Positions 49,583 to 58,192 of a stretch of 64,000 nucleotides of DNA are shown in pieces (positions within the stretch are counted from its first letter, which is position 1; each line of letters opens with the position of its first letter). Both the position numbers and the translations under genes were made by a program. This DNA is from Acidobacteriota bacterium. GTDB lineage: Bacteria; Acidobacteriota; Thermoanaerobaculia; Multivoradales; Multivoraceae. Under the pieces are notes generated by a model that was given only the letters and a program-made list of their open reading frames with translations, was not told the origin of the DNA and did no database searches. Location of the stretch: assembly GCA_026707325.1 (NCBI GenBank), contig JAPOXA010000007.1, positions 1-64,000 of the forward strand, given 5' to 3'.

Positions 49583-50635
49583 CTAGCAGTTGAACGCCGT
49601 CCATTCCCGGCGCAGGCGGGGAGCGAGTTCACGGCCCTCGGGAAGGGCGTCCAGCGCGTCGAAGAACCGCCGCAGAGCTGAGCCGATCAGCGGCAGGTGA
49701 CGGTCGTTGCCGAGCGCGGCGAAGTGGGAGAACGTACCGGCGATCTTGAGCATTCGCTGCGCCACCGCGGCGTTGTAAAGGGCAAGCTCCTCCACATCTT
49801 CCCCGAGGACGGCCAGATGGTCCCCCCGCTGGCCGTCCGAGAGAGTCAGGCTGTCGTTCAGCAACGAGGCCAGGTCGTAGTGCGGCGGCCCCAGACGCAG
49901 GTCCTGGTGATCGATGACGACGACCTCCGGGTCGGCCCCTTCCGGGGCCCGGGCCCGCAGCATCAGATTGCGGACCATGAAGTCGCGATGACAGGGCACG
50001 GGCGCCGCCAAGCCGAGACGCTCGCAGACGGCGTTGCAAAGAGCGCGCAGTTCCGCGGCCAGGGTCCGGTCTCCCACCAGCCCGCGCGGCTCGAGGAACC
50101 GCTCCCAGGTCAGGTCGAGCTCCGCCATCAGCAGCTTCCGGTCGAGCGGCGGCGAACCGAGAGAGCGCACGCTGACCGGAGACAGGAGCTGGATGCGGCC
50201 AATGTGCGCAACTGCCTCGGTCAGGCAGCGGTCAAGTGCGGCCGGGCTCAGACGACCGCCCTTCCACCGGTCGAAGACCGTCTCTGGTCCCAGGTCTTCC
50301 AGGAGGATCCAGAGCGGCTCGCCGGGCGAGTGCCGTTCGACCCCTGGCAGCGGCACGCCGACCGAACCCAGCAGTTTCGTCGCGGCCAGGAAACGCGACG
50401 CCACATCCGCCATGTCGTCCGGGTAGGCGCAGACAACGAACTGCTCGCCGCCCGCGAGACGCAGCCGTGCATAGCGCCGCGCGGAAACGTCGCCGGCCAG
50501 CGGTTCAAAGGAAGCAGGCCGGAAGCCCGCGGCTCCAAGCCCTTCGATGATCGGCCCCCAGAGACCCCGATCGCCCCGTGGCGGATCCCGACTGTCGCGC
50601 GGAGCGTCTCTTTGGGATAATGATCTCGTTGCCAT
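49583..50635 (-). CDS. AmgK-like sugar kinase (phosphotransferase family)
   Basis: Predicted 350-residue kinase-fold protein. Blocks are ARRYARLRL, LLEDLGPETVFD, the catalytic loop CHRDFMVRNLML and the metal site IDHQDLRLGPPHYDLASLL. The C-terminal QRMLKIAGTFSHF and LPLIGSALRRF match anomeric MurNAc/GlcNAc kinases (AmgK), which recycle cell-wall sugars. ATG 50635 overlaps, on the opposite strand, the ATG of the next gene at 50634. A MurU-type nucleotidyltransferase is not adjacent. Confidence 0.82.
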   Translation of the reverse strand: MATRSLSQRDAPRDSRDPPRGDRGLWGPIIEGLGAAGFRPASFEPLAGDVSARRYARLRLAGGEQFVVCAYPDDMADVASRFLAATKLLGSVGVPLPGVERHSPGEPLWILLEDLGPETVFDRWKGGRLSPAALDRCLTEAVAHIGRIQLLSPVSVRSLGSPPLDRKLLMAELDLTWERFLEPRGLVGDRTLAAELRALCNAVCERLGLAAPVPCHRDFMVRNLMLRARAPEGADPEVVVIDHQDLRLGPPHYDLASLLNDSLTLSDGQRGDHLAVLGEDVEELALYNAAVAQRMLKIAGTFSHFAALGNDRHLPLIGSALRRFFDALDALPEGRELAPRLRREWTAFNC

Positions 50636-50933
50636 GGAACCCCGGCTCAAGCAACTGCTCGAAGACCTCACCCGCTCCCTGTGCGAAGCGATCGCGGACT
50701 CGTCCGAGGTCCATGACCGGCTCGAGTCGATCCGGCAGGAAGGCTACACGCTGAACCTCTTCCTCGACTGCAAGCCGTTCGAGAGCGACGACGAGGCCGA
50801 GACCGAGGATGAGGCGAGTCGTCGGCCTGTACCGGCGCCGCCCTTCAGGATCAACGGTCGCGACCTCGCCTTCCTCCGGTCGGTCGGGATCGATCCGACA
50901 CGCAAGGCCCGCAGCCGGACTTCCCGTCAGTAG
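50634..50933 (+). CDS. Small acidic protein, unknown
   Basis: Predicted 99-residue soluble protein. The N-terminal half is helical and conserved-looking (LEDLTRSLCEAIADSSEVHD, EGYTLNLFLDCK), the middle is very acidic (ESDDEAETEDEA), and the C-terminus RINGRDLAFLRSVGIDPTRK is basic. Family not recognised. Its start overlaps that of the divergent kinase gene, so neither has a classical leader outside the other gene. It overlaps the convergent yfiH gene end by 7 bp. Confidence 0.65.
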   Translation: MEPRLKQLLEDLTRSLCEAIADSSEVHDRLESIRQEGYTLNLFLDCKPFESDDEAETEDEASRRPVPAPPFRINGRDLAFLRSVGIDPTRKARSRTSRQ

Positions 50934-51664
50934 CACTCTTCGCGCCAGATGAACCCGTAGTTGCGGCCCGCCCGGGCGCCGTCTCGCCGGTAGCTCCACC
51001 AGTCCGGACTGCAGCGCACGCAGCGTTTCACCGTCGAGACCCGGGCGACACCCAGACGGGCGAGCTGCCGCGAGGCGGCCAGCGCCAGGTCGAGGTGCGG
51101 CTTCCGGCCGGGTCGTCGAGCGACCACCTCCGCACCGCTCCGGGACGCCACCTGGACGGCAACGTCTTCGCCGACCTCATAGCAACAGGGTCCGATCGCC
51201 GGACCGATCCAGGCTTCCGCCCGCGCCCCGTCACGGAACGAATCGCCGCCGTTCAACTCGCGGACGGCCGACGCCAGCACTCCGCCCGCGAGCCCGCGCC
51301 AGCCGGCGTGGACGGCCGCCACCGAATCGCCGGCGGCAATCAGCACGGGCACGCAGTCGGCGACGAAGACCGTGGCCGCCACTCCGGACGCCGACACGAT
51401 CAGCGCATCCCCGTCGCCGGTCGGCCCGGGCCCCGTCGCTCTCAACGCGTCGGCGCCGTGCCGCTGGCGAAGCCAGGCCGGCGCTGCCGCGTCCGCCGCG
51501 GGAACCTGGCGCGCCAGGATCTCGAGGGCATCCTCCGGGCCGGCGGCTTCCGCCGGCGGCACCGCGCCAAGAAACGCGGCCCACACCGGCCCTCGGTGGT
51601 AGACCGCGAGTGCGTCGTTCGCCGACGGGCTGCTGTAGGATGCCGCGGCCATTGAGACGGCCAT
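50927..51664 (-). CDS. YfiH/LACC1-type purine nucleoside-modifying enzyme
   Basis: Predicted 245-residue member of the YfiH (CNF1/DUF152) family. The zinc-site blocks are RQRHGADAL, VADCVPVLIA and AVHAGWRGLAGG; IGPCCYEVGEDV and the C-terminal SYRRDGARAGRNYGFIW also match. Family members act on purine nucleosides and have been linked to peptidoglycan editing. ATG 51664 overlaps the gatB ATG on the other strand; ATG 51652 is an alternative. Confidence 0.9.
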   Translation of the reverse strand: MAVSMAAASYSSPSANDALAVYHRGPVWAAFLGAVPPAEAAGPEDALEILARQVPAADAAAPAWLRQRHGADALRATGPGPTGDGDALIVSASGVAATVFVADCVPVLIAAGDSVAAVHAGWRGLAGGVLASAVRELNGGDSFRDGARAEAWIGPAIGPCCYEVGEDVAVQVASRSGAEVVARRPGRKPHLDLALAASRQLARLGVARVSTVKRCVRCSPDWWSYRRDGARAGRNYGFIWREECY

Positions 51665-53156
51665 GAGCGTAGCGCAGAGCACGACCGGGGCGGGGGCCGT
51701 CGGAGGTCCCGTCGACACGGGATGGGAAACGGTCATTGGACTGGAGGTCCACGTCCAGCTACGCACCCGGACGAAGATGTTCTGCCGTTGCGAGAACCGC
51801 TTCGGAGCCGAACCGAACGAGCTCGTCTGCCCCGTCTGTCTCGGCTATCCGGGCACGCTGCCGGTGACCAACCAGCACGCCGTCGACCTGGCCATCCGCC
51901 TGGCGCTGGCCCTCGGCTGCGAAGTCCGGCCCCGGTCGGTATTCGCACGCAAGAACTACTTCTATCCGGATCTGCCCAAGGGCTACCAGATCAGCCAGTA
52001 CGACCAGCCCCTGGCCGAGGGAGGAGGCGTACCGCTGCCGTCAGGGCACACCGTACGCATCCACCGGCTCCACCTGGAGGAGGACGCCGGCAAGCTGCTC
52101 CACGAAGTGCCCGGAGGGGGACCGCTCCCGGGCCGGAGCCTGGTCGACTTCAACCGTTGCGGCGTGCCCCTGGTGGAGATCGTCACCGAGCCGGAGATCG
52201 GCTCGCCCGAGGACGCGCAGGCCTACCTGCAGGTGCTCCACCAGGTCCTGCTCTACACCGGCGCCAGCGACGGCAACATGGAGGAGGGCAGCCTGCGCTG
52301 CGACGCGAACCTCTCGCTCCGGCCGGTCGGCCAGACGGAACTCGGCACGAAGACGGAGGTCAAGAACCTGAACTCCTTCCGCCACGTGGCGAAGGCGCTC
52401 GAGTACGAACGGGAACGCCAGTTGCACGTGCTGACGACGGGCGGCCGGGTCGAGCAGGAGACACGGAGCTTCGAGCCCTCGACCGGCGTGACCCGGTCGC
52501 TCCGGTCGAAGGAGGAGGCGCACGACTACCGCTACTTTCCGGAGCCCGACCTGCCCACCGTCGTGCTCTCCGGCGAACGCATCGAGCGGCAGGCGAACCA
52601 GCTTCCGGAGTTGCCGTGGAAGAAGAGCGCCCGTTTCCGCGACGCCTACGGGCTACGCTCGGAAGAGGCGGCGCTGCTCTCCGGCAGCGTCGCCCTGGCG
52701 ACCTACTACGAGCGGGCCGTCGCCGCCCACCCGAAGGGCAAGAGAACGATCGCCAACTGGGTGATGACGGAACTCCTGCGCGAGCTGAAGGAGCGGAGCA
52801 TCGACGTGGAGCGAGCGGTCGCGCCGGAGCGCCTGGCCGCCGTAGTCGCCCTGGTCGACTCCGGCGAGCTATCGACCACGGCCGCCAAGGAAGTGCTCGC
52901 CGAGGCCTGGGACTCGTCCGAAACGCCGGACGAGATCGCGGACCGCCTGGGCCTCCGGCAGGTCCGCGATGACGACCAGCTCGAGGCCTGGGCCGACGAA
53001 GCGATCGCCGCCAACGAGAAGGCCGTCACCGAGTACCGCGACGGCCGCCAGCAGGCCCTCGGCTACCTGGTCGGCCAGATCATGAGAGCTTCACGCGGCA
53101 GCGCCGAGCCGCGGGCCGCCCAGGAGATCCTGCGCCGCAAGCTGGCTGACCGCTAG
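51663..53156 (+). CDS. gatB: Asp-tRNA(Asn)/Glu-tRNA(Gln) amidotransferase subunit B
   Basis: Predicted 497-residue GatB. TVIGLEVHVQLRTRTKMFCR, CPVCLGYPGTLPV, KNYFYPDLPKGYQISQYDQP, DFNRCGVPLVEIVTEP, LRCDANLSLRP and VKNLNSFRHV are family blocks. The C-terminal YqeY-like tail domain follows from about residue 400. gatA and gatC are not in the window. Confidence 0.97.
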   Translation: MSVAQSTTGAGAVGGPVDTGWETVIGLEVHVQLRTRTKMFCRCENRFGAEPNELVCPVCLGYPGTLPVTNQHAVDLAIRLALALGCEVRPRSVFARKNYFYPDLPKGYQISQYDQPLAEGGGVPLPSGHTVRIHRLHLEEDAGKLLHEVPGGGPLPGRSLVDFNRCGVPLVEIVTEPEIGSPEDAQAYLQVLHQVLLYTGASDGNMEEGSLRCDANLSLRPVGQTELGTKTEVKNLNSFRHVAKALEYERERQLHVLTTGGRVEQETRSFEPSTGVTRSLRSKEEAHDYRYFPEPDLPTVVLSGERIERQANQLPELPWKKSARFRDAYGLRSEEAALLSGSVALATYYERAVAAHPKGKRTIANWVMTELLRELKERSIDVERAVAPERLAAVVALVDSGELSTTAAKEVLAEAWDSSETPDEIADRLGLRQVRDDDQLEAWADEAIAANEKAVTEYRDGRQQALGYLVGQIMRASRGSAEPRAAQEILRRKLADR

Positions 53157-53765
53157 CGGCGCGGCGCGGCGGAGACCTGGGCTGGGTCCCCGGGGAGCCA
53201 CTTCGGTGGTCCACCCCGCCGTATCGCCTCCACCAGAGCCTCGAAGTCCTCCGCTTCGTCCTTCGCCCGCCGTTGGTCCTCACGCACCCGCCGAGCGGCT
53301 TCGGGATTGCCGGCGCCGTGGTGGGCCTCGGCCGCTTCCGCGTATCTTCCCTGGCCCCACAGAACGAAGCCGAGCCAGTTCAGGACCAGGTTCCTGTCCT
53401 CGCCGTCGGCCAACACGAGAGCGGTCCGAAGCGGGACCTCGGCACGTCTGTGGCGCCCCCGGTAGGCGAACGTCTGCCCGAGCATCACGTACGCGTTGCC
53501 AGGCGCCTGGCTTGAGCGAGATGGCCCGCCGCAGGGAGGAGGCCGCAGCCTTGTAGCGCTCGGCGGCAAGCAGCGACCGACCGAGTATGAGGTGACCGGC
53601 GTACTGACCGGGACGTTCGTCGACGAACTGCCGGAACTCCGCGACAGCCTGCTCGAAGTCACCGGCCTTGTAGGCTTCGATGCCCGCCTGCCAGTCGGCG
53701 AAAGCCGCCGGGCTGAGGACGAGACAGGCAGCCGCCCAAGCCAGCAAGCTGCGAGGAGGCGTCAT
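53153..53765 (-). pseudogene. Frameshifted signal-peptide TPR protein
   Basis: Two frames encode one TPR protein. Frame one starts at ATG 53765 with a signal peptide (SLLAWAAACLVLSPAAFA) and WQAGIEAYKAGDFEQAVAEF, reaching AISLKPG near 53510. Frame two continues with APGNAYVMLGQTFAYRGRHR and ends at 53153. The switch falls at the perfect palindrome CCAGGCGCCTGG (53499-53510). Both halves align with the intact neighbour at 53886. It could be a true pseudogene or an assembly error. Confidence 0.75.
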
Positions 53766-53800
53766 CTCGCCCACTGCTGTAGTTTAGGTGCGGCTATGCG

Positions 53801-53877
53801 GAGCCGGCCTAGCGGCCGGCGCGTCTCTTTGGCCGCCTCTGGCGGCAGCCGGCGGGGACGCCGGCGCACCCAGTGTG
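53801..53877. repeat. Dispersed hairpin repeat, copy n, full length
   Basis: Complete three-hairpin copy: GCCGGCCTAGCGGCCGGC, GGCCGCCTCTGGCGGC and GCCGGCGGGGACGCCGGC, then tail GCGCACCCAGTGTG. It fills the space between the two TPR paralogues. Confidence 0.9.
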
Positions 53878-53885
53878 CGACCTTC

Positions 53886-55061
53886 CTACCGGCGCGGCGG
53901 CTCGTTCGTCGCTCCGGGGACCTCTTCGAGTTGCCGGCGGAGTTCCTCGCGCTGGCGCTCAAGTTCCTCGATGTTCCTGTTGAATTCGTCGGCTTCCTGG
54001 TTTTCCTGGGCGATCTGCTGGTTCTCACGCACCCGTGCAGCGCCGGCCGCGTTGCCCGCGCGCTCATAGGCCGAGATCGCCGCCGCGTACTTGTTCTGCT
54101 TCGAGAGCACGAAGCCGAGATAGTCCAGGATCTCCCTCTTGTCGGCTTCATCGGAAGCCAGTGGGAGTGCGGTGTTCAGCGGTCCTTCGGCGTCGCTGTA
54201 GCGCTCGAGGGAGCCGAACGCCTGCCCGAGGTAGAAGTGCGCGTGCCAGTCGTTGCTCTTCTTCGAGATCCCCTGCTGGAAGGTCGAAGCCGCCGAGTCG
54301 TAGTTCTTGGCGCCGAGTTGCACCTCGCCGAGCAGCAGCAGGTTGTCGTACGAGGGGCTGGCCCCTACCAGGCTTCTGGCCACGTCCTCCGCCTTGCGGT
54401 AGACGCCGGTCTTGGCTGAGCCCTGGGTGCGCCGACCCTTGACCTTCAGCGCGTTCACCAGAACCCTCTTCCACTCCGCCTGGCTTCCGTCCATCGAGAT
54501 CGCTCGCTCATAGGCGGCGATCGCCGGGTCGAGTTGCGCATCGTTGTGGAGCATCTGGCCGTACTCGAAGCGAGCCCCGGCGTCACTGGGCTTCAGGTCG
54601 GCAACCCTCCCCAGGTCGGCAGCCGCGCTGCCGGTGTTGCCCAGCCGCGCGTAGCTGGCGCCGCGCGTCTCGTACACCCCGACCTGGATGTTCGCCGGCA
54701 ACCCGCCGATGTTGAGCCTGCTCAGGGTCGAGATGCACTCCCTGGGCTTGCCGCTCTGGTAGAAGGCCTGACCCAGCAACACCTGGCTGCCGATGTCGTC
54801 GGCTTTCATCTCGATCGCCTTCTGGAACGCGGCAATCGCTTCGCCGGCCTTGCCGCCCCGGAGCAGGGAACGGCCCAGCATCTGGTAGCCGGCCTGCTGG
54901 TCCGGGCGCTCCTCGACGAACTGCTGGAACTCGGCGATCGCCTGAGCGTAGTTGCCGGACCTGAATGCGGCGACGCCTTCGTCCCAGCCGGCGAAGGCCG
55001 CCGACGCGGTCAGCAGTGCGCAGATAGCAGCAAGTGCGAGTACGGATCGGCGAGTAGTCAT
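53886..55061 (-). CDS. Signal-peptide TPR protein with coiled-coil tail
   Basis: Predicted 391-residue periplasmic protein. The signal peptide (SVLALAAICALLTASAAFA) is followed by serial TPRs, such as WDEGVAAFRSGNYAQAIAEF and AGEAIAAFQKAIEMKADDIG, and a glutamate/arginine-rich coiled coil (IEELERQREELRRQLEEV). It is the last intact gene after exbB-exbD-exbD-tonB on the same strand, resembling the role of CpoB/YbgF in Tol systems; that parallel is inference. The upstream TonB gene ends 19 bp away. Confidence 0.85.
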   Translation of the reverse strand: MTTRRSVLALAAICALLTASAAFAGWDEGVAAFRSGNYAQAIAEFQQFVEERPDQQAGYQMLGRSLLRGGKAGEAIAAFQKAIEMKADDIGSQVLLGQAFYQSGKPRECISTLSRLNIGGLPANIQVGVYETRGASYARLGNTGSAAADLGRVADLKPSDAGARFEYGQMLHNDAQLDPAIAAYERAISMDGSQAEWKRVLVNALKVKGRRTQGSAKTGVYRKAEDVARSLVGASPSYDNLLLLGEVQLGAKNYDSAASTFQQGISKKSNDWHAHFYLGQAFGSLERYSDAEGPLNTALPLASDEADKREILDYLGFVLSKQNKYAAAISAYERAGNAAGAARVRENQQIAQENQEADEFNRNIEELERQREELRRQLEEVPGATNEPPRR

Positions 55062-55080
55062 TGGGCCGTGATCCTCCGCT

Positions 55081-55839
55081 CTACTGAAGTTGGAAGTTGA
55101 CGGTCAGGTTGTAGTAGACGGCGACCGGCTTGCCGTTCAGCGTCGCCGGCTTGAACTTCCACTGCTGCACCGCCGACACGGCGGCTTCGGCAAGGCCCAT
55201 CGGCAGGGGCTTCAGGACCTTGATGTCCGTGATGTCGCCGTTCTTGTCGATCGTCGCCTGGAGAATGACGACACCCTGGATCCGCGCCTTGCGCGCGATC
55301 TCGGTGTACTGGGGCTGGATCTCGTTGATCTTCTCCGGCTTCGTCACGTCGCCGGTGACGTAGATCGGCCCGGTCGGTTCCGGCGGTGGCGGCGCCTCGG
55401 GGAGGTCGAAGAGATCGAGATCGTCGACCTCGGGAATGTCGATCTCCTCGGGCTCGTCGATCCGGATCGGCTCCGGCTCGTCAGGCGTGGGATCGGGGAT
55501 CGGAACCTTCTTCGACTTCGGCTTCGGAATCTGCTGCTCTTCCTTCGGCGGTGGCGGCTTGAAGCGCACCTGCTGCACGACGAAGACCTTGGGCTTCGGC
55601 GGCGGCGCCACCACGTCGCCGTACAGGTCGGGCAGCTTCACGATCAGCAGGATGCCGTGGAGGATGACCGCCAGCCCCAGCGAGTAGCGGAAGGTCTTGT
55701 TGTCCTCGCGGGTCTCCTGCACGTAGGTCAGCAGGCCCTGCTCGGCGGAGGTCAGCGCGGTCGCTTCGTCCTTCGCGGGCCCGTCTGCCGGGGAGTCTTC
55801 CGCGGGGGATGCAGCCTGTTCGAGGTTCTCGTCACTCAT
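55081..55839 (-). CDS. tonB: TonB-like energy transducer
   Basis: Predicted 252-residue protein: cytoplasmic acidic N-terminus, one membrane helix (YSLGLAVILHGILLIVKLP), a proline/charged spacer (PPPPKEEQQIPKPKSKKV) and the TonB C-terminal domain ARKARIQGVVILQATIDKNG to VQQWKFKPATLNGKPV. It transmits proton-motive force to outer-membrane receptors. The membrane helix retains the S-x3-H pattern. Confidence 0.93.
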   Translation of the reverse strand: MSDENLEQAASPAEDSPADGPAKDEATALTSAEQGLLTYVQETREDNKTFRYSLGLAVILHGILLIVKLPDLYGDVVAPPPKPKVFVVQQVRFKPPPPKEEQQIPKPKSKKVPIPDPTPDEPEPIRIDEPEEIDIPEVDDLDLFDLPEAPPPPEPTGPIYVTGDVTKPEKINEIQPQYTEIARKARIQGVVILQATIDKNGDITDIKVLKPLPMGLAEAAVSAVQQWKFKPATLNGKPVAVYYNLTVNFQLQ

Positions 55840-55922
55840 CCGGTTACCCCTCTTCGGTCAGGTTCTTGTGTCGCGTTGGTGTCTGGATTCAACGTCCAGC
55901 CGGGTTCGGCGTATTCCGCTCT

Positions 55923-56360
55923 CTAGTACCAGAAGCTCTGGATCTCGCGCTGCGTGGGAACGGAGATGTTGATCGGCTCCGCCAACCCGTGATCCTCGCC
56001 CTGGCGCAGTTCGTCGTACACCTCGACCATGTACCGGTACGGCGTCGCCGTGTCCGGCCGGATGATCACCGGCTTCTTCGGGTTCCGCTCCAGCTTCGGC
56101 TTCAGGTAGGGGATGATCTCGTGCAACCGCATCGGATCCTGGTCGACGATCAACTCGCCGGTCGGCAGGATCTCGATCAGCACCGACTCCTCCTTCTCGA
56201 CCACCGGCGGATCGTCGTCGTCCTCGGGAAGCGCGAAGTCCAGTCCGCGGGTCGCGGTGAACGTCGTCGTGATCATGAAGAAGACAATCAGCAGGAAGGC
56301 GATGTCCGCCATCGAGGAGGTCGGGATCTCATCGTCCGGGCGATCACGATCAAGTCTCAT
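55923..56360 (-). CDS. ExbD/TolR-family protein, second copy
   Basis: Predicted 145-residue protein with one membrane helix preceded by PTSSMADIAFLLIVFFMIT, including the critical aspartate, and a periplasmic domain. It lies downstream of the other ExbD and has a distinct C-terminal region (VIIRPDTATPYRYMVEVYDE). Part of the exbB-exbD-exbD-tonB operon. Confidence 0.92.
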   Translation of the reverse strand: MRLDRDRPDDEIPTSSMADIAFLLIVFFMITTTFTATRGLDFALPEDDDDPPVVEKEESVLIEILPTGELIVDQDPMRLHEIIPYLKPKLERNPKKPVIIRPDTATPYRYMVEVYDELRQGEDHGLAEPINISVPTQREIQSFWY

Positions 56361-56385
56361 CTTGCGTCTCCATCCATCGTCAAGC

Positions 56386-56814
56386 CTACCCGTCGGTGAC
56401 GGTTCGCTGATCGGACAGCAGGTACACGTCCCGCACCTTGGCCCGCTTCAGCGCGTCGATCACTTCGTCGACCTTCTCCCACTGCACGTCGCCGTCGGAC
56501 TTGACCACGAAGACCTTCTGGGGGTCCATCGCGATGACCCCCGCGGCCATCGAGAGCACCTCGTCGGCCGCGCTGACCAGCGCGCTCTGTTCGTTGCCGT
56601 CCGACACCCGGATGCGCCCGTTCGGATCGATCGAGACGTAGGCGGACTGCTTCGGGATCTCGTACCTGAGCGTCGTCTTCGGCAACTGCACCTGGGTCTT
56701 GTCGACCTCGAAGGTGATCGTCAGCATGAAGAAGATGATCAGCAGGAAGGCGATATCCGCCATCGAGGCCGTCGGGATGTTCGGCTTGTGCTCGATGGTT
56801 GCCTTGAGCTTCAT
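56386..56814 (-). CDS. ExbD/TolR-family protein, first copy
   Basis: Predicted 142-residue protein: PTASMADIAFLLIIFFMLT membrane helix with the conserved aspartate and periplasmic domain ending KVFVVKSDGDVQWEKVDEVI and DALKRAKVRDVYLLSD. It follows exbB by 6 bp. Forms the proton channel with ExbB. Confidence 0.93.
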   Translation of the reverse strand: MKLKATIEHKPNIPTASMADIAFLLIIFFMLTITFEVDKTQVQLPKTTLRYEIPKQSAYVSIDPNGRIRVSDGNEQSALVSAADEVLSMAAGVIAMDPQKVFVVKSDGDVQWEKVDEVIDALKRAKVRDVYLLSDQRTVTDG

Positions 56815-56820
56815 GTCGAT

Positions 56821-57486
56821 CTAGCTGGCGTCGCCGCCGGACTCCGGCGGGATGCCGCTCCGCTCCATCTCGCCGAAGGTCTCGAGCAGCATGTTCGCCG
56901 ACGTCTCGATGTCGCGGACGAACTTGTTGATCCGGCTCATGAAGTAGTTGTAGGCGAGCTGCGTCGGAATGGCGACCGCCAGACCGCCGGCGGTCGTGGT
57001 CAGCGCCTCCTTGATGCCGGTGGCGACTGCGCCGGGGTTCGACAGGCCCTGTGCCGCCAGGGCGTCGAAACCGGCCATCATGCCGGTCACCGTGCCGAAG
57101 AACCCGAGCAGCGGGGCGACGTTGGCCGTCGTCGCCAGCACCGCGAGGCCGCGCTCGAGGCGGCCCATCTCGAACAGCGCCGCGTTCTCGATCGTCTTCT
57201 CGACATCTTCCTTGGGCTGGCCGTACTTCATCAGGCCGGCCTTGAGAATCGAGGCGACCGGACCACGGTACTCCTCGCATACCTTGACCGCTTCACGAAT
57301 CGAGCGGTTCACTACCAGCGCCTTCCGCACCTTGGGGAGGAACTCGTGAACGTTGATCCGAGCCCGCCGCAGCGCAATCAGTCGCTCCACCACCACCGCT
57401 GCCGCGATGACGGAGAAAGCGAGCAATGGCCACATGACGGGGCCGCCCTCGTTCATCAACTTCCAGAACGTGCCACCAATGTTCAC
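56821..57486 (-). CDS. exbB: ExbB/TolQ/MotA-family proton channel
   Basis: Predicted 221-residue membrane protein with three helices. The MotA/TolQ/ExbB signature spans LATTANVAPLLGFFGTVTGM, FDALAAQGLSNPGAVATGIK and ALTTTAGGLAVAIPTQLAYN. First gene of the operon; the 170 bp upstream (57487-57657) hold the likely promoter, which I could not define. Confidence 0.94.
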   Translation of the reverse strand: MNIGGTFWKLMNEGGPVMWPLLAFSVIAAAVVVERLIALRRARINVHEFLPKVRKALVVNRSIREAVKVCEEYRGPVASILKAGLMKYGQPKEDVEKTIENAALFEMGRLERGLAVLATTANVAPLLGFFGTVTGMMAGFDALAAQGLSNPGAVATGIKEALTTTAGGLAVAIPTQLAYNYFMSRINKFVRDIETSANMLLETFGEMERSGIPPESGGDAS

Positions 57487-57657
57487 CTAGCTACCTCCTC
57501 AGGACTACGCCCGCCAACTACGGGTCTGGTTGAACCGCCCGCCAGGAGGCGGACGCGATTCTGGACATGCGGTGACCCCTACACCGGGAGGGGTGCCTGG
57601 CTCACCTTGGAACGGTGGAGCAATATAGCACACGGGTTCGGCTTTGGAACCGCCCGA

Positions 57658-58173
57658 TCAACCACGTTCCGGCGACGCGGCGGCCGCCTTCACGACTCGC
57701 TCCAGCGGCCGGCGGTGGAGGTAGCAGAGGGCGGCGGCCAGAGCGTCGGATGCGTCGGCGCTGCGCCGCACCGGCACTGGCCCCAGCAGCACGTCGACCA
57801 TGCGGGAGACCTGGGTCTTGTCGGCCCGGCCACTGCCGCAGACCGCGTGCTTGACCTCGGCCGGCGAGAACTCGCGGACGTCCAGGCCATGCCGCCCAAG
57901 CACGGACAGGATGACGCCCCGGGCCTGAGCCAGCGCGATCAGGGAGCGGCTGTTGCGCCCGTGAAAGAGGGACTCGAGCACCGCCGCCGCCGGCTGCCAG
58001 CGGTCGAGCGTCTCCTCGACGCCCTCCGCCAATCGCGCCATGCGCGCCGCCGGTGTCGGCTCGGAAGCGAGGGCGATCCGGCCCGCGTCCAGTTGGCGAA
58101 CCCTCGACCCCTCCTGCTCCACCACGCCGAACCCCGTGTAGCGACTCCCGGGATCGATCCCGAGGACGATCAC
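57658..58173 (-). CDS. ruvC: Holliday junction resolvase RuvC
   Basis: Predicted 171-residue endonuclease. VIVLGIDPGSRYTGFGVV holds the first catalytic aspartate, LESLFHGRNSRSLIALAQAR the glutamate and ADASDALAAALCYLHRR the last acidic pair. GTG 58173 gives the usual length. It follows the yebC gene, a common bacterial order. Confidence 0.95.
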   Translation of the reverse strand: MIVLGIDPGSRYTGFGVVEQEGSRVRQLDAGRIALASEPTPAARMARLAEGVEETLDRWQPAAAVLESLFHGRNSRSLIALAQARGVILSVLGRHGLDVREFSPAEVKHAVCGSGRADKTQVSRMVDVLLGPVPVRRSADASDALAAALCYLHRRPLERVVKAAAASPERG

Positions 58174-58192
58174 GGCAACGCCACGGAGACGG

